Below, piece after piece: positions 1-5,729 of a DNA stretch of 8,922 nucleotides. The notes under the pieces were generated by a model. It searched no databases. It saw only the letters and a list, made by a program, of their open reading frames with translations, and was not told where the DNA came from. Origin of the DNA: Verrucomicrobiota bacterium (lineage in GTDB: Bacteria; Verrucomicrobiota; Verrucomicrobiia; Verrucomicrobiales; Verrucomicrobiaceae). The position numbers and the translations under genes were made by a program. Location: contig JAIOQF010000017.1 in the NCBI GenBank assembly GCA_021413535.1, positions 1 through 8,922 on the forward strand. The letters are read 5' to 3'. How positions within the stretch are numbered: the first letter of the stretch is position 1; the number at the start of each line of letters is the position of its first letter.

Positions 1-669
1 ATCTCGCTGATGAACGAATTCGATTCGACCTTCCGTCAGAAATTTAAGCGCGGCGATGTCAAGGCCTACACCGAGTTCTATGATGAAACGATGAACCTCC
101 TGACCAGCAGTGATCTTCAGGCGTTTAGTTTGGCAAAAGTAGACAGTGCCACGAAGGAACTCTACGGCAGCGGCGGATTTTCCAAGGGCTGCATGCTGGC
201 CTCCCGGCTTATCCAGAGCGGAGTGCGCTTTGTCGAAGTCCGCCTCGGCGGCTGGGACATGCATTCTGGCGTGGATCAGGGCATGAACCGCACCGGTGCG
301 GAGATGGACAAGGGCTTTGCTGCTCTCATCACCGATCTAAAAAACAAAGGCCTCCTCGACTCCACTCTCATCGTCATGGGTTCCGAGTTTGGTCGCACAC
401 CACGCATCAATGAAAACGGCGGGCGCGATCACTATCCGAAAGCCTTTTCCACCGTCTTCGCAGGCGGCGGCATCAAGGGCGGCTACGTTCACGGCTCCAC
501 TGACAAGGAGGGCAAGGAAGTCACCGACAAGCAAGTCACCGTGCCGGACTTCATCGCCACCATCGGTGCCGCCATGGGCCTGCCGATTGCTCAAGCGGTC
601 ATGTCTCCCTCCGGTCGTCCCTTCACCGTCGGTGACAAGGGCAAGGCGATCACCGAGCTTTTTGCGTAA
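1..669 (+). CDS. DUF1501 family protein, C-terminal part (5' truncated by window edge)
   Basis: The frame is open from base 1, so the ATG at 10 is probably internal; 222 residues are visible, against roughly 450 or more for the full family. Motifs in order are GGWDMHSG (about 247-270), GSEFGRTP (about 379-402) and GRDHYP (421-438), followed by FAGGGIKGGYVHGSTD, the characteristic DUF1501 C-terminal block. The Asp/His pattern recalls the metal sites of the alkaline phosphatase/sulfatase superfamily. Family knowledge: these proteins abound in Planctomycetota and Verrucomicrobiota, are usually exported by a twin-arginine signal (outside this window), and often sit next to DUF1549/DUF1553 cytochrome-type proteins. 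Their biochemical role is unsettled, although sulfatase- or phosphatase-like hydrolysis is a common guess. The stop is TAA, followed by a GC-rich hairpin. The family call is firm; the function is unknown. Confidence 0.93.
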   Translation: MSLMNEFDSTFRQKFKRGDVKAYTEFYDETMNLLTSSDLQAFSLAKVDSATKELYGSGGFSKGCMLASRLIQSGVRFVEVRLGGWDMHSGVDQGMNRTGAEMDKGFAALITDLKNKGLLDSTLIVMGSEFGRTPRINENGGRDHYPKAFSTVFAGGGIKGGYVHGSTDKEGKEVTDKQVTVPDFIATIGAAMGLPIAQAVMSPSGRPFTVGDKGKAITELFA

Positions 670-684
670 TCATGGGCCGGAAGC

Positions 685-702
685 GCCGCCACCCATGGCG
701 GC
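685..702 (+). terminator. GC-rich hairpin after the DUF1501 stop (possible terminator)
   Basis: GCCGCCA, loop CCCA, TGGCGGC forms a perfect 7-bp stem with a 4-base loop, 15 bases after the stop codon. The position fits transcription termination for the upstream gene. No T-run follows (ATTGGAAT instead), so it lacks the second half of a classical intrinsic terminator. It could instead be a 3'-end stabilising hairpin. Confidence 0.35.
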
Positions 703-703
703 A

Positions 704-771
704 TTGGAATACTAGTCGGCAGGAGTGCCAGCGCTCCCAGCAAATCTGTGCCACTCTCTAGTCGATTCCAA
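704..771 (+). promoter_or_regulatory. Extended imperfect inverted repeat in the purQ upstream region
   Basis: TTGGAAT (704-710) pairs with ATTCCAA (765-771). After a small asymmetric bulge, CTAG (712-715) pairs with CTAG (758-761) and GGCA (718-721) pairs with TGCC (749-752). An inner hairpin pairs GGAGTG (722-727) with CGCTCC (732-737) through one G-T wobble. The result is a long rod. It may be a structured RNA leader or a small palindromic repeat. I do not recognise a known riboswitch and see no ZTP-riboswitch core. Pairing was found by eye, without energy calculation. Confidence 0.35.
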
Positions 772-773
772 TT

Positions 774-788
774 GAGCAATATTTGCTC
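774..788. promoter_or_regulatory. Perfect inverted repeat GAGCAA-TAT-TTGCTC upstream of purQ
   Basis: Two 6-base arms are separated by 3 bases and end 36 bases before the purQ ATG. This is the size and place of a dimeric repressor operator. The GCAA...TTGC core resembles the enterobacterial PurR box, but the spacer is one base shorter and no PurR is known for this organism, so that link is speculative. It could also form an RNA hairpin. Confidence 0.3.
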
Positions 789-824
789 GCCATTCCTGAA
801 CTTTTAGACGAAAAGCTTTTATTC

Positions 825-1538
825 ATGCCCGCCCATCCCCAAGCTCTCATCCTGAAATTTCCTGGAACCAACTGCGATGCTGAAACCGCACGCGCTTTGC
901 AATCCGTCGGATTCGAGACGCGGGTGTTGCCCAGCGCGTTATTGGAAACCCGCTTGCTCGATGATGTGCAGCTGATCGTTTTTGCCGGTGGCTTCAGCTA
1001 TGGCGACTATGTGATGTCAGGGCGCTTCGCGAAACTGACTACGCTTTCAAAGCTCGGTGATGGACTGAAAAACTTTATCAGCCGTGGCGGTTACGCGCTG
1101 GGGATCTGCAACGGATTTCAAATCCTGACACAGCTCGGACTTCTTCCCGCAGGCAGCTTAATTCACAATACCACGGGCCGATTCATCTGCCGCTGGGTGA
1201 AGCTCACCAAGAACGGCAGCAGCCCGTATCTCGATGAACTGCCTGATGACTTCGAGCTTCCCATCGCACATGCGGAAGGCCGCTTCGTCACTGCGGGCAA
1301 GGAAGCGGCGGACTATGTGGAGAACGGCCGGGCTGCCTTGCTCTATGGAGACAATGTCAATGGAAGCACCCACAAAATCGCGGGCCTGCAAGATGAAACG
1401 GGGCGCGTGTTCGGCCTGATGCCGCATCCCGAGCGCTTCATTCAGAAACAGCAGCATTATGATCCCGACTGGAAAGGCGATTCAAAATGGGGCTGGGGCT
1501 ATTATATGTTCAAGTCGCTGCGCTCGGCGATGGGGTGA
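825..1538 (+). CDS. purQ: Phosphoribosylformylglycinamidine synthase, glutaminase subunit PurQ
   Basis: This is a class I glutamine amidotransferase subunit that hydrolyses glutamine and channels ammonia to PurL for conversion of FGAR to FGAM, the fourth step of de novo purine synthesis in the cytoplasm. With the ATG at 825 the protein has 237 residues, near the usual 225-260. The FPGTNCD motif lies at 12-18, GGFSYGDY at 55-62, the nucleophile elbow GICNGF at 93-98 (Cys95), and PHPER at 200-204 supplies His201 and Glu203, so the catalytic triad is complete. An in-frame TTG at 783 would add 14 residues but overlaps the inverted repeat at 774-788 and precedes the conserved N-terminus, so the ATG is preferred. 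The ATG has no clear Shine-Dalgarno; an AAAAGCTTTT palindrome (811-820) precedes it. purM follows after 130 bases. A stand-alone PurQ implies the PurS/PurL/PurQ form of the enzyme, with partners not seen here. Confidence 0.96.
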   Translation: MPAHPQALILKFPGTNCDAETARALQSVGFETRVLPSALLETRLLDDVQLIVFAGGFSYGDYVMSGRFAKLTTLSKLGDGLKNFISRGGYALGICNGFQILTQLGLLPAGSLIHNTTGRFICRWVKLTKNGSSPYLDELPDDFELPIAHAEGRFVTAGKEAADYVENGRAALLYGDNVNGSTHKIAGLQDETGRVFGLMPHPERFIQKQQHYDPDWKGDSKWGWGYYMFKSLRSAMG

Positions 1539-1668
1539 GGAATACATGTGCGCAGGTTTACGTAAAGCATGCCTTTGGCACTAAGCCTGGCTCATCAACT
1601 CAAATAATGGCGAACCAGCCCTGATCCCGCGTCATGAAAAATACAAGCAGACTTGCACTCGCCACACG

Positions 1669-2736
1669 ATGAGCCATTCTGACGGCCCCATGCCAGACGA
1701 CGCCACTTCCTTTTACACAGAATCATCCAAACACGACAGCGCCGCGCCCGCCGAAGGTCACACCTACAAGCAGGCCGGGGTAGACATCCGTGAAGCCGCA
1801 TCGCTCGTTGGCGATATCGGGCAACTCGTAAAGCGCACACAGAAACAGCGTCAACTCGCGGGTGCGTTCGGACTTTTTGCCGCCGCCTACGACCTCGGTG
1901 CCTACAAGCATCCCGTGATCGTCACCGGCTGCGACGGCGTGGGCACCAAGATTGAACTCCTGCTGAAGCACGATTTGCTGGAAGCCGCAGGCAAGGATCT
2001 GGTGGCCATGAATGTGAACGACGTTCTGACCACCGGCGCGGATCCGATTCTGTTTCTTGATTACGTGGGCATCGGTCGGCTGGATAAAGACAAGATCACG
2101 CGCTGCATCGCCGGCATGGTGGAATACCTTGAAGCTTGCGGCTGCATTCTCGCCGGTGGTGAAACTGCGGAGATGCCCGGCATGGTGGCCGAGGGTGTAA
2201 TCGAGTTGAGCGGATTTGCCATCGGAGCAGCGGAAAAAAAGGATCTGATTGACCCAACCACCATCCAGCGAGGCGACGTGCTGGTTGGCTTTCCCAGCGC
2301 GGGTTTCCACGCCAACGGATTCAGCCTGGTGCGCCGTGTCATCGAGGCCGAGAAAATCGAACTTACTGCCGACGAATATCGCACGCTGCTTCTGCCCACT
2401 AGGCTCTACCACGTAGAGTCCAGCAATTTGCGCAAGAACGTGCCATCGCTCCGGGCGATGTCGCATGTCACCGGCGGCGGACTCCCGGAGAATCTGGGCC
2501 GCCTTTTGGTATTCGGCAAACACGGTGCAGAGCTCAAGCTGCCGCGCTGGAACAATGATGTGGTGCAGAAAATATTGGCGCATGTGGATTCCAAGGACGC
2601 CATTCACACCTTCAACATGGGCTTTGGCTGGGTGGCTATCGTCGGCCCTGAAGATGCGGACAAGGCGCTGGCCTGTGGCGAAGGTGCCGTGGTGCTGGGA
2701 ACGATTGACGGCAGCGGAGATGTGAAGATCTCATAG
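1669..2736 (+). CDS. purM: Phosphoribosylformylglycinamidine cyclo-ligase (AIR synthetase) PurM
   Basis: PurM uses ATP to close the imidazole ring, turning FGAM into AIR, the step directly after PurQ/PurL. The protein has 355 residues against a usual ~345. Conserved blocks are YKQAGVDI (33-40), DGVGTKIELL (89-98), VAMNVNDVLTTGADP (112-126), LAGGETAEMPGM (161-172), GFPSAGFHANGFSLVR (207-222), SHVTGGGLPEN (265-275) and TFNMGFGWV (314-322). The last usually reads FNMGIGMV, so Trp at 321 is slightly unusual. The first ~30 residues are polar and not family-like; Met8 (1690) is an alternative start and neither start has a Shine-Dalgarno. A 12-codon ORF (1634-1672) overlaps the chosen ATG as ATGA. 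The 130-base gap after purQ contains the palindrome TTTACGTAAA (1557-1566) but no convincing promoter or terminator. The following 65-base gap to the converging dus gene has no strong terminator. Confidence 0.96.
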   Translation: MSHSDGPMPDDATSFYTESSKHDSAAPAEGHTYKQAGVDIREAASLVGDIGQLVKRTQKQRQLAGAFGLFAAAYDLGAYKHPVIVTGCDGVGTKIELLLKHDLLEAAGKDLVAMNVNDVLTTGADPILFLDYVGIGRLDKDKITRCIAGMVEYLEACGCILAGGETAEMPGMVAEGVIELSGFAIGAAEKKDLIDPTTIQRGDVLVGFPSAGFHANGFSLVRRVIEAEKIELTADEYRTLLLPTRLYHVESSNLRKNVPSLRAMSHVTGGGLPENLGRLLVFGKHGAELKLPRWNNDVVQKILAHVDSKDAIHTFNMGFGWVAIVGPEDADKALACGEGAVVLGTIDGSGDVKIS

Positions 2737-2801
2737 AGACAGATCACGGCCTGATGATGATTCGAAGCAGTTGGGCGTGACACTTCACTCCCCTGCCCCG
2801 A

Positions 2802-3833
2802 TCACGACGGAATGGCCGGCTCCAATACTTTCGCAAAGGGTTCCAGCGGCATTGGATCATCGTGATCCAGATGCTCCCGGCAGATGCTAAAAAATCCATC
2901 TTCCGTGCTCGCGCGACGAATGGCGTGAAGGAATGCGCCGCTGGGCTCCACTCCGTCGCCGATGAAGTTGAGATATTTCTTCAAGCGATTGATCCGCGAG
3001 CTTTCCGGCGAGCCAGGCTCGGTCACGGATTCATGAAGCACGTTGATGTAATCCAGCACATCGCGGCCGCTGGGAATAAAAGGCATCCCGCCAAGCTGCA
3101 GCACGCGGAATTGATCAAAGATCCACGGATTACGAATCGCACCGCGACCGATCATCAGCCCGCGAGCGACAGTGTCACGAAGGATATCCCGGGCCACGGC
3201 AGCAGAAGACACATTCCCATTCGCCAGCACTGGACATTTCATTTCCGCTGCGGCCCGGGCGATGAGATCATAGCGCACCCCTTCGCGATACATCTGCTTC
3301 ACGGTCCGACCATGCACCGTCAGCAGGTCAATGGCATGCTTCGCAAAAATCGGTAGCAGCACATCGAACGTGCGTTCATCATCAAATCCAATCCGCGTTT
3401 TCACCGTAAACTTCCCAGGTATCGCATCCCGCAATGCACCGAGAATAGAGTCCACGAGGGGTAAATCGCGCAGCAGTCCCCCACCCGCGCATTTGCGATA
3501 CACGATCGGTGCCGGACAGCCCAGGTTCAGATCAATGGCCGCGACCGGATGCTCCTGCAATTCCTTCGCGCTGCGCACCAGTGCCGGAATATCGTTGCCG
3601 ATCATCTGCGCCACCACCGGACGGCCGGTTGGATTCTGTGTGATCGAAGCCAGGATCGGCTTATCAAGCTTGGAATCCGCATGGACACGAAAGTATTCGG
3701 TGAAATAAACGTCCGCCCCGCCGTAGCGGGCCATCAGCCGCCAGAACACCAGCGTGGTGACATCTTGCATCGGTGCCAGCGCGAGAAGCGGTTCGCGCCG
3801 GGCCAGCAGATTATCGAATTGAGCAGCGGACAT
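2802..3833 (-). CDS. dus: tRNA-dihydrouridine synthase (Dus family)
   Basis: This is an FMN-dependent, NADPH-using enzyme that reduces specific uridines in tRNA to dihydrouridine. From the ATG at 3833 it has 343 residues. It shows LALAPMQDVT (17-26, start of the TIM barrel and flavin site), DLNLGCPAP (101-109, with Asn103 and the presumed catalytic Cys106), KTRIGF (145-150), VHGRT (173-177, His174), LANGNV (203-208) and MIGRGAIRNPWIF (227-239, FMN phosphate loop). These match the catalytic residues known in bacterial Dus enzymes. The C-terminal ~100 residues form the helical tRNA-binding part. The subclass (DusA, B or C) cannot be fixed by eye. A TTG at 3893 would add 20 residues unlike the family and leave 8 bp to the divergent neighbour, so the ATG is preferred. 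No Shine-Dalgarno precedes it. It converges on purM and diverges from the ArsC/Spx-like gene. Confidence 0.94.
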   Translation of the reverse strand: MSAAQFDNLLARREPLLALAPMQDVTTLVFWRLMARYGGADVYFTEYFRVHADSKLDKPILASITQNPTGRPVVAQMIGNDIPALVRSAKELQEHPVAAIDLNLGCPAPIVYRKCAGGGLLRDLPLVDSILGALRDAIPGKFTVKTRIGFDDERTFDVLLPIFAKHAIDLLTVHGRTVKQMYREGVRYDLIARAAAEMKCPVLANGNVSSAAVARDILRDTVARGLMIGRGAIRNPWIFDQFRVLQLGGMPFIPSGRDVLDYINVLHESVTEPGSPESSRINRLKKYLNFIGDGVEPSGAFLHAIRRASTEDGFFSICREHLDHDDPMPLEPFAKVLEPAIPS

Positions 3834-3901
3834 CAGACCAACATCCGCTGGAATTCGGGACGCGCCAGCGCATGATGTGGTGATTCCCGCCAATCGACCT
3901 T
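3834..3901. promoter_or_regulatory. Divergent intergenic region with inverted repeat (dus / ArsC-Spx-like gene)
   Basis: These 68 bases separate two divergent start codons and must hold signals for both. CGCTGG (3846-3851) pairs with CCAGCG (3865-3870), and the outer CATC (3842-3845) pairs with GATG (3874-3877) across a 3-base bulge, giving a 10-bp interrupted dyad. No convincing -35/-10 pair was found. It would lie inside the coding region if dus started at the TTG at 3893. Confidence 0.35.
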
Positions 3902-4279
3902 ATGCTAAAAGCCTACGTTTACCAAGGATGTTCGACCTGCCGTAACGCCCTCAAGTGGCTCAAGTCGCATCACATCGAGTTTCATGAAACCCCCATTCGC
4001 GAGACCCCGCCAACCTTAAGTGAACTTCAGACCATGCTAAAAGCCAGAGGTGGCGAAGTGCGCGCCTTATTTAATACCTCCGGACTCGACTACCGCGCAC
4101 TCGGGCTGAAGGACACCCTGCCCACCATGCCGCAGTCCGAATCGCTCAAACTTCTCTCGCAAAATGGAAACCTGGTGAAACGGCCATTCGCCCTTGATGA
4201 AAAAACCGGCGTTGCTCTCAACGGCTTCAATGAATCCGAATGGCAGGCAGCTTTTCTGAATCAGAAACGTCCTACTTGA
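3902..4279 (+). CDS. ArsC/Spx-family thioredoxin-fold protein (Spx/MgsR/YffB-like)
   Basis: The protein is small and cytoplasmic, at 125 residues, which is typical for the family (about 115-135). The N-terminus is a thioredoxin-like strand followed by a CSTC redox motif (Cys10, Cys13), as in Spx and MgsR and unlike the single-Cys classical ArsC. GLDYRALGLKD (61-71) and LVKRPF (91-96, Arg94) match the conserved arginine-bearing family C-terminus. Members include Spx-type regulators that bind the RNA polymerase alpha subunit, glutaredoxin-dependent arsenate reductases, and YffB proteins of uncertain role. Outside Firmicutes the YffB-like role is the commoner annotation. No arsenic resistance gene is nearby, so arsenate reduction is not supported. 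The start is ATG without a Shine-Dalgarno. The gene is divergent from dus, and its last 8 bases overlap the end of the converging methyltransferase gene. Confidence 0.9.
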   Translation: MLKAYVYQGCSTCRNALKWLKSHHIEFHETPIRETPPTLSELQTMLKARGGEVRALFNTSGLDYRALGLKDTLPTMPQSESLKLLSQNGNLVKRPFALDEKTGVALNGFNESEWQAAFLNQKRPT

Positions 4280-5282
4280 TCCCGACCACCATCGAATCAG
4301 GTCCGACAAGGTGCTCCACGCGAGTCTCGCGAAAGCCAGCCTCTTTCATCCATCCGCAGCAATCCGCACCGGTGTAATCAAAGCCACCAGGCGTCTCAAT
4401 GAGCATATTCAAACTCATGAGCAGGCCAAATACGTTCTTGCTGCGGTCATCATCGATCAACGCTTCATAAACAACGAACGCCCCGCCTGCGGGCAGCGCC
4501 TCGTAAGCCTTGCGCACCAGCATGCGCTTCTGTTCGAGATTCCAGTCGTGCAGGATGTGCCCCATGATGATCACGTCGGCATTCGGCAGCGGATTCTTGA
4601 AAAAGTCACCAGGATGAAAAGTCACTCGCTCCGCCACGCCACGAGAGGCGGCATACTTTTCAAAGACGGGCTGCACCACGGGCAGGTCGTATCCCATCCC
4701 TCGAAGGTGAGGATGCGCCAGCGCGATTTCTACCGGCACAGCGCCTTGGGCGACACCAACATCCACAAACGTCTGGAAATTCTTCCATGGAAATTTTTGT
4801 GCCAGCGCCAGCGCCGCGCCGAGGCTGACGCCGGTCATGGCGCGAAGGAAATTCTCCAGTCTTTCCGGCGAGCTGTAGAGTTCGACAAACGGGTCGCCGC
4901 CCGTTTTCGCTTCATTTTGCTGAAGCCCGGTGCGGAGAGCCTCCGTCAGCGAACCCCACGCCGTATAAAGACGGGAGTTCGCCATCTCCAGCAGCCCGCC
5001 GACGTAGCTGGGCTTACCGCGATCAAGAAAAATGCCGGTGTCTAGCGTGTTGCCATACTTCCCGTCGTGCCTCTCCAGAAAACCGAGGGCGACCAGAGCA
5101 TCGAGAAAGTCCAACATCGCTCGCGGGTGCAATCCCAGCTTCTGGCGCAGAGTATCCGAATCGAGCGGTTCCTTCGCGAGTTCAGTGAAAAGCCCGAGTT
5201 CGACAGCGCTGAGCAGCACCTTGGATGCCCAGAACCCGGTTCCTATTTTCATGATGTGCTCAGGGGATGGATGAGTTGGCAT
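4272..5282 (-). CDS. SAM-dependent O-methyltransferase-type protein (Methyltransf_2 / COMT-like)
   Basis: The architecture is that of two-domain small-molecule O-methyltransferases. An N-terminal winged-helix dimerisation domain begins with GFWASKVLLSAVELGLF (16-32) and spans about 10-100; a Rossmann SAM-binding domain spans about 165-336. SAM motif I reads VDVGVAQG (173-180) where the family usually has DxGGGxG. The acidic residue is Asp199 in GYDLP, GDFF lies at 225-228, and the HILHDW segment (242-247) carries His245, the position of the catalytic base in plant COMT-type enzymes. The length of 336 is normal. The substrate is unknown: relatives methylate phenolics, polyketides, carotenoid precursors and other hydroxyls, and no biosynthetic partner is adjacent. 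The ATG at 5282 is used; Met11 (5252) is a possible alternative, and neither start has a strong Shine-Dalgarno. Its 3' end overlaps the converging ArsC/Spx-like gene. Confidence 0.88.
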   Translation of the reverse strand: MPTHPSPEHIMKIGTGFWASKVLLSAVELGLFTELAKEPLDSDTLRQKLGLHPRAMLDFLDALVALGFLERHDGKYGNTLDTGIFLDRGKPSYVGGLLEMANSRLYTAWGSLTEALRTGLQQNEAKTGGDPFVELYSSPERLENFLRAMTGVSLGAALALAQKFPWKNFQTFVDVGVAQGAVPVEIALAHPHLRGMGYDLPVVQPVFEKYAASRGVAERVTFHPGDFFKNPLPNADVIIMGHILHDWNLEQKRMLVRKAYEALPAGGAFVVYEALIDDDRSKNVFGLLMSLNMLIETPGGFDYTGADCCGWMKEAGFRETRVEHLVGPDSMVVGIK

Positions 5283-5432
5283 GGTGTTCAGTTGCTGGAT
5301 GTTTTGCTGAGAATGCTGCGGAAGTTTTCGAGCGGAGCCTGCCCATCTGCAAGCTGAACTTCACGATGGGCGGTCCTGTCGGCCAGTAGCAATCAGCGCT
5401 GGCGAAGCCCGAAAGATTGCGGTAATTGACTC
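5283..5432. promoter_or_regulatory. Divergent intergenic region with hairpin (methyltransferase / small protein)
   Basis: This 150-base non-coding stretch lies between divergent starts. GCCCAT (5341-5346) pairs with ATGGGC (5366-5371), extended outward by one wobble and one C-G pair (5339-5340 with 5372-5373), giving an 8-bp stem and a 19-base loop. It could be an operator dyad or an RNA hairpin in the 5' leader of the small protein gene. I found no convincing promoter hexamers. Confidence 0.3.
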
Positions 5433-5708
5433 ATGACCAAGCTACAGCAAAACCAGATTTGGCGGCAAGGGGAACGATATATCAGGATCGTCCAACTGGA
5501 ACGAATGACCGTGGATTACAAGCTGATGCAGAATCTCACGATCAAGGAAGGCAGCCACCATCATGCCACGAAGAAAGAATTTTGCCGCCTTCTCAAGGGC
5601 GCCACTTTATTATCGCCCGCCGAAGTGAAGTCCATGGCTGCGGCAATACCGCCCGACAGCGAAAGTCCAGTCGCCATGCCTCAAGCTTCAGAGGCGGAAT
5701 CACTCTGA
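5433..5708 (+). CDS. Small uncharacterised protein, 91 aa, upstream of fhs
   Basis: I do not recognise a named family. Residues 1-61 look like a compact basic domain: WRQGERYIRIV at 10-20, LERMTVDYK at 22-30, then HHHATKKEFCRLLKGATLL at 42-60. Residues 62-91 form a Ser/Pro/Ala/Glu-rich, probably disordered tail. There is no signal peptide or membrane segment, so it is likely cytoplasmic. The lysine/arginine content suggests nucleic-acid or protein binding, but that is inference only. From memory, short Verrucomicrobiota proteins share the pattern of a W-x-G start, a Y-x-R-I-V strand and a KKEFCRL end; I could not check this. It ends 21 bases before fhs on the same strand, so co-transcription is plausible. 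The start is ATG without a Shine-Dalgarno. An overlapping frame (5426-5764) has a less protein-like composition and runs into fhs, so it is not called. Confidence 0.65.
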   Translation: MTKLQQNQIWRQGERYIRIVQLERMTVDYKLMQNLTIKEGSHHHATKKEFCRLLKGATLLSPAEVKSMAAAIPPDSESPVAMPQASEAESL

Positions 5709-5729
5709 CTCTCAAATTATTTTCGGCAA

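Noticed and set aside
783..824. TTG at 783 as the purQ start
   Set aside because: It adds 14 non-conserved residues and lies in the arm of an inverted repeat; the ATG at 825 gives the family N-terminus.
670..824. Known riboswitch (ZTP or purine class) before purQ
   Set aside because: I could not find the conserved core bases of these classes; only generic stems are visible.
1575..1608. TTGGCA and AATAAT as a sigma-70 promoter for purM
   Set aside because: The spacing between hexamers is about 22 bases, too long for a normal promoter.
1723..2607. 294-codon open frame on the minus strand inside purM
   Set aside because: It lies wholly antisense to a clearly conserved purM and has a composition expected from a GC-rich shadow frame (His/Gln-rich, no motif).
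2717..2732. GAGAT-GTGAAG-ATCTC hairpin at the purM stop as a terminator
   Set aside because: A 5-bp AT-containing stem within the coding end and no T-run; too weak.
2862..3875. Three plus-strand open frames (from 2862, 3331 and 3549) across dus
   Set aside because: Antisense shadows of the dihydrouridine synthase gene; no motifs or start signals.
3902..4279. Arsenate resistance gene arsC
   Set aside because: The CxxC motif and LVKRPF pattern fit Spx/YffB-type proteins as well, and no arsR, arsB or acr3 is nearby.
4311..5045. 244-codon open frame on the plus strand inside the methyltransferase gene
   Set aside because: Antisense to a gene with recognisable methyltransferase domains; Arg/His/Gln-rich with no domain signature.
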